This document shows, one piece after another, positions 63,901-64,000 of a DNA stretch of 64,000 nt. Positions within the stretch are counted from its first letter, which is position 1, and every line of letters starts with the position of its first letter. The notes beneath the pieces were generated by a model. It was not told the origin of the DNA, did no database searches, and saw only the letters and a program-made list of their open reading frames with translations. Position numbers and translations under genes: made by a program. Source of the stretch: Mycobacterium paragordonae (GTDB lineage Bacteria > Actinomycetota > Actinomycetes > Mycobacteriales > Mycobacteriaceae); contig NZ_CP025546.1 in NCBI RefSeq assembly GCF_003614435.1, positions 4,340,001 through 4,404,000 of the forward strand, read 5' to 3'.

Positions 63901-64000
63901 GCCGATACTGAACGTGGCGGGCACATTCAGCGCCGTCGTTCCATTCGGATTGCCGATGCTGACATTCAACAGGGACAGGTTGAATGTGATCGGCGGGATC
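57949..64000 (-). CDS. PPE-MPTR protein, N-terminal end outside window
   Basis: The minus-strand frame is open from the right edge to a stop at 57949, giving more than 2015 residues, and the PPE domain and true start lie beyond 64000. The visible part is made of NxGxGNxG (MPTR) pentapeptide arrays alternating with beta-rich spacers and SGFFNSG...SGLFNTS blocks. Four super-repeats of about 1.37-1.48 kb are marked by the recurring motif WR-DYQG or WR-DYRG at about 58593, 60070, 61438 and 62816. The protein ends in [16 protein letters not shown] proteins are ESX-5 substrates at the cell surface. A protein this long is among the larger members of the family. No frameshift is seen. Confidence 0.93.
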   Translation of the reverse strand, partial: IPPITFNLSLLNVSIGNPNGTTALNVPATFSIGPVDWTIYNQPAMPGLFNSSIGPSSGFFNRGIGGNSGFGNFGLNNSGFQNISSGLFGNSGFMNYGALQSGVENFGNSVSGLFNTSSLNLSTAAHISGLSNTGSNLAGLFRNTFDGTIAGSTNFNLGLGNVGGLNLGFGNVGDYNLGLGNLGDYNIGSGNIGSQNFGNGNIGSFNFGFGNSGPGLTAALNNIGIGNTGSNNFGFGNFGDGNIGFGNTGSGNIGIGLTGNNQSGFGALNSGSGNVGLFNSGTDNVGFFNSGTGNYGIGNSGSYNTGIGNTGSTNTGFFNTGLVNTGIANAGNYNTGSYNVGSTNTGSFNPGNFNTGWVNTGDYNTGVGNSGNVNTGLFNTGSFNNGIGWRADYQGLVDFNATTIIPDSAIPLKFDVPIYLSVPIGAVLPTITISSFTIPSLTVDASTILGDANLGLDSITFPNLTIGLPFIGINIGTPVGSTGPLIDITGNGRLLPITFAGVNIKPVPGFGNSTTNPSSGFFNSGNGTSSGFMNIGTNASGLFNLVSGTSGISGYKNFGDLISGVSNLGNTVSGLFNTSDATNLFTTPANLSGISNVGTNLAGFLRSSGGGSLFNVGLADIGQWNVGNGNIGDFNLGNGNIGGYNIGSGNVGIQNIGSGNIGSFNFGFGNSGPGLTAALNNIGIGNTGSNNFGFGNFGDGNIGFGNTGSGNIGIGLTGNNQSGFGALNSGSGNIGLFNSGTDNVGFFNSGTGNYGIGNSGSHNTGFGNAGNSNTGFFNTGSVNTGIANAGSYNTGSYNTGSTNTGSFNPGSVNTGSFNTGSFNTGIGNSGNVNTGGFNAGSYNNGFIWRDDYQGLVGFDYTITIPEFPALNLDVNIPLNIPLNIDLGTLRVYGFQLAPINLTFSGPLWSDVNATVSAIQIPSITGTLPTITGNIGNPDGSTAINLSVHSTAGPIRVPLIHVPATPGFGNTSATPSSGFFNSGAGGVSGFGNLAANTSGLFNFQALGSSGVNNVGTLVTGFSNLGNTVSGLFNTSAATNLFTTPANLSGLHNVGTDLAGLFRNGPSASNWNVGLADIGQFSLGAGNIGDFNLGNGNIGGLNIGSGNIGSQNFGSGNIGSFNFGFGNSGPGLTAALNNIGIGNTGSNNFGFGNFGDGNIGFGNTGSGNIGIGLSGNNQVGFGALNSGSGNIGLFNSGSNNVGFFNSGTGNFGIGNSGSYNTGIGNTGSTNTGFFNTGLVNTGIANAGNYNTGSYNIGNMNTGSFNPGDSNTGWFNTGDYNTGLGNSGKVDTGLFNTGSYNNGLLWRGDYRGVLTGGYSITVDEIPINFDVHAPINIPVTATITSVNMSAINVPQIYISGTAHVLGFIDAANFNVTVGPISVHGGAANAPSTTPITVDFGSQPPVNTVSFNIGALDGSTVLAIVGNAGVGPVTIPLINIPATPGFFNTTTSPSSGFFNWGAGGVSGLFNNGAGSSGLANFATGLLGNSGIQNYGSLQSGLANLGNSISGLFNTGLGVPANLSGFSNVGADLAGLFQNGATGGTTFSLGLGNVGSLNFGNANIGDFNFGNGNLGGYNLGNGNVGGNNFGGGNIGSQNFGSGNIGSFNFGFGNSGPGLTAALNNIGFGNTGSNNFGFGNFGDGNIGFGNTGNGNIGIGLSGNNQVGFGALNSGSGNIGLFNSGSNNVGFFNSGTGNFGIGNSGSFNTGIGNTGSTNTGFFNSGLVNTGIGNAGNYNTGLFNVGNTNTGSFNPGSYNTGDFNAGNYNTGWFNTGNSNTGIANSGNVDTGAFISGSYSNGFLWRGDYQGLFGLNSSFTIPAIPYHYDVPLNIQIPITGVIDAVTAGAFTYSIPIHIQASTILGIRITDSDSNIGPVTFNLNTLQPQTPIDYLFTNVTNLAGTGVLGPFTIGSGFQSGPGFFNTGPGPSSGFFNSGNGASGFFNTASGAVSGLANRFVQTSGLFNAGGINVSGLQNFGTFESGWANLGNFVSGAFNTSALNLATQAFVSGIGNFGTQLSGFFGQ
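58593..63500 (-). repeat. Tandem super-repeats of the PPE-MPTR gene
   Basis: The WR-DYQG marker recurs after 1477, 1368 and 1378 bp. Inside each unit a block of about 280 bp is nearly identical (about 58920-59215, 60360-60660, 61745-62020 and 63120-63400). It encodes GTGNxGIGNSG and, farther on, [17 protein letters not shown]. The spacers between differ strongly, so the MPTR blocks are being homogenised while spacers diverge. Confidence 0.85.

Overview
The window is chromosomal DNA of a slow-growing Mycobacterium. The evidence is high-GC coding with GTG starts, two PE_PGRS genes and one PPE-MPTR gene, a 13E12/DUF222 HNH gene, F420-type enzymes (LLM oxidoreductase, Ddn-like nitroreductase), many small secreted proteins, and repeated leaderless starts (a TANNNT box 6-7 nt before GTG/ATG). 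No species is assigned. Genes run off both ends: a SpoIIE-type phosphatase on the left and a PPE-MPTR gene on the right.

Layout. 1-6.9 kb: a multi-GAF SpoIIE phosphatase/kinase, a DUF1707 protein, tRNA-Cys, an LLM oxidoreductase, a divergent TetR/Ddn pair around a perfect 18-bp inverted operator, and an MDR-type reductase. 7.0-23.3 kb: a biosynthetic locus. It has a 26-residue peptide gene with its own terminator hairpin, an NRPS (C-A-T-C), a small secreted protein, an ABC-2 exporter, a type I PKS (KS-AT-DH-KR-ACP), a flavin-dependent halogenase-like protein and a Kef-type antiporter. The PKS and exporter genes overlap in one minus-strand operon, with the halogenase 180 bp upstream. The NRPS is on the other strand. 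No thioesterase, MbtH or phosphopantetheinyl transferase is present.

23.5-34.5 kb: a TPM protein, DUF4242, a large STAND/LuxR regulator divergent from an FAD oxidoreductase/mddA pair, DUF2599, nitronate monooxygenase, AraC, VOC, glutathione peroxidase and DUF389. Several of these have leaderless starts. 34.5-43.1 kb is rich in envelope proteins: four small secreted proteins, a beta-propeller lipoprotein, a Tat-exported PGRP amidase with an LGFP-like C-terminus, a GH2 exo-beta-glucosaminidase-like enzyme and CDP-diacylglycerol pyrophosphatase.

43.2-50.6 kb: a PE_PGRS with two PGRS blocks, a 30-residue upstream ORF, a coiled-coil protein with a clear terminator, the 13E12/HNH gene, and a PE_PGRS fused to a GH64 beta-1,3-glucanase-like domain. 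51.0-55.5 kb: a membrane protein divergent from an FAD monooxygenase-TetR-CruF-like operon, with a palindrome between them. 55.8-64 kb: TetR, cytochrome P450 and a very large PPE-MPTR protein built of about 1.4-kb super-repeats.

The leading candidate for an undescribed system is the NRPS/PKS/halogenase locus with its peptide gene. Others are the PE_PGRS-GH64 fusion, the TetR-controlled CruF-like membrane module, and a promoter element of about 55 bp shared by the LuxR/FAD-oxidoreductase region and the region upstream of the first PE_PGRS gene.
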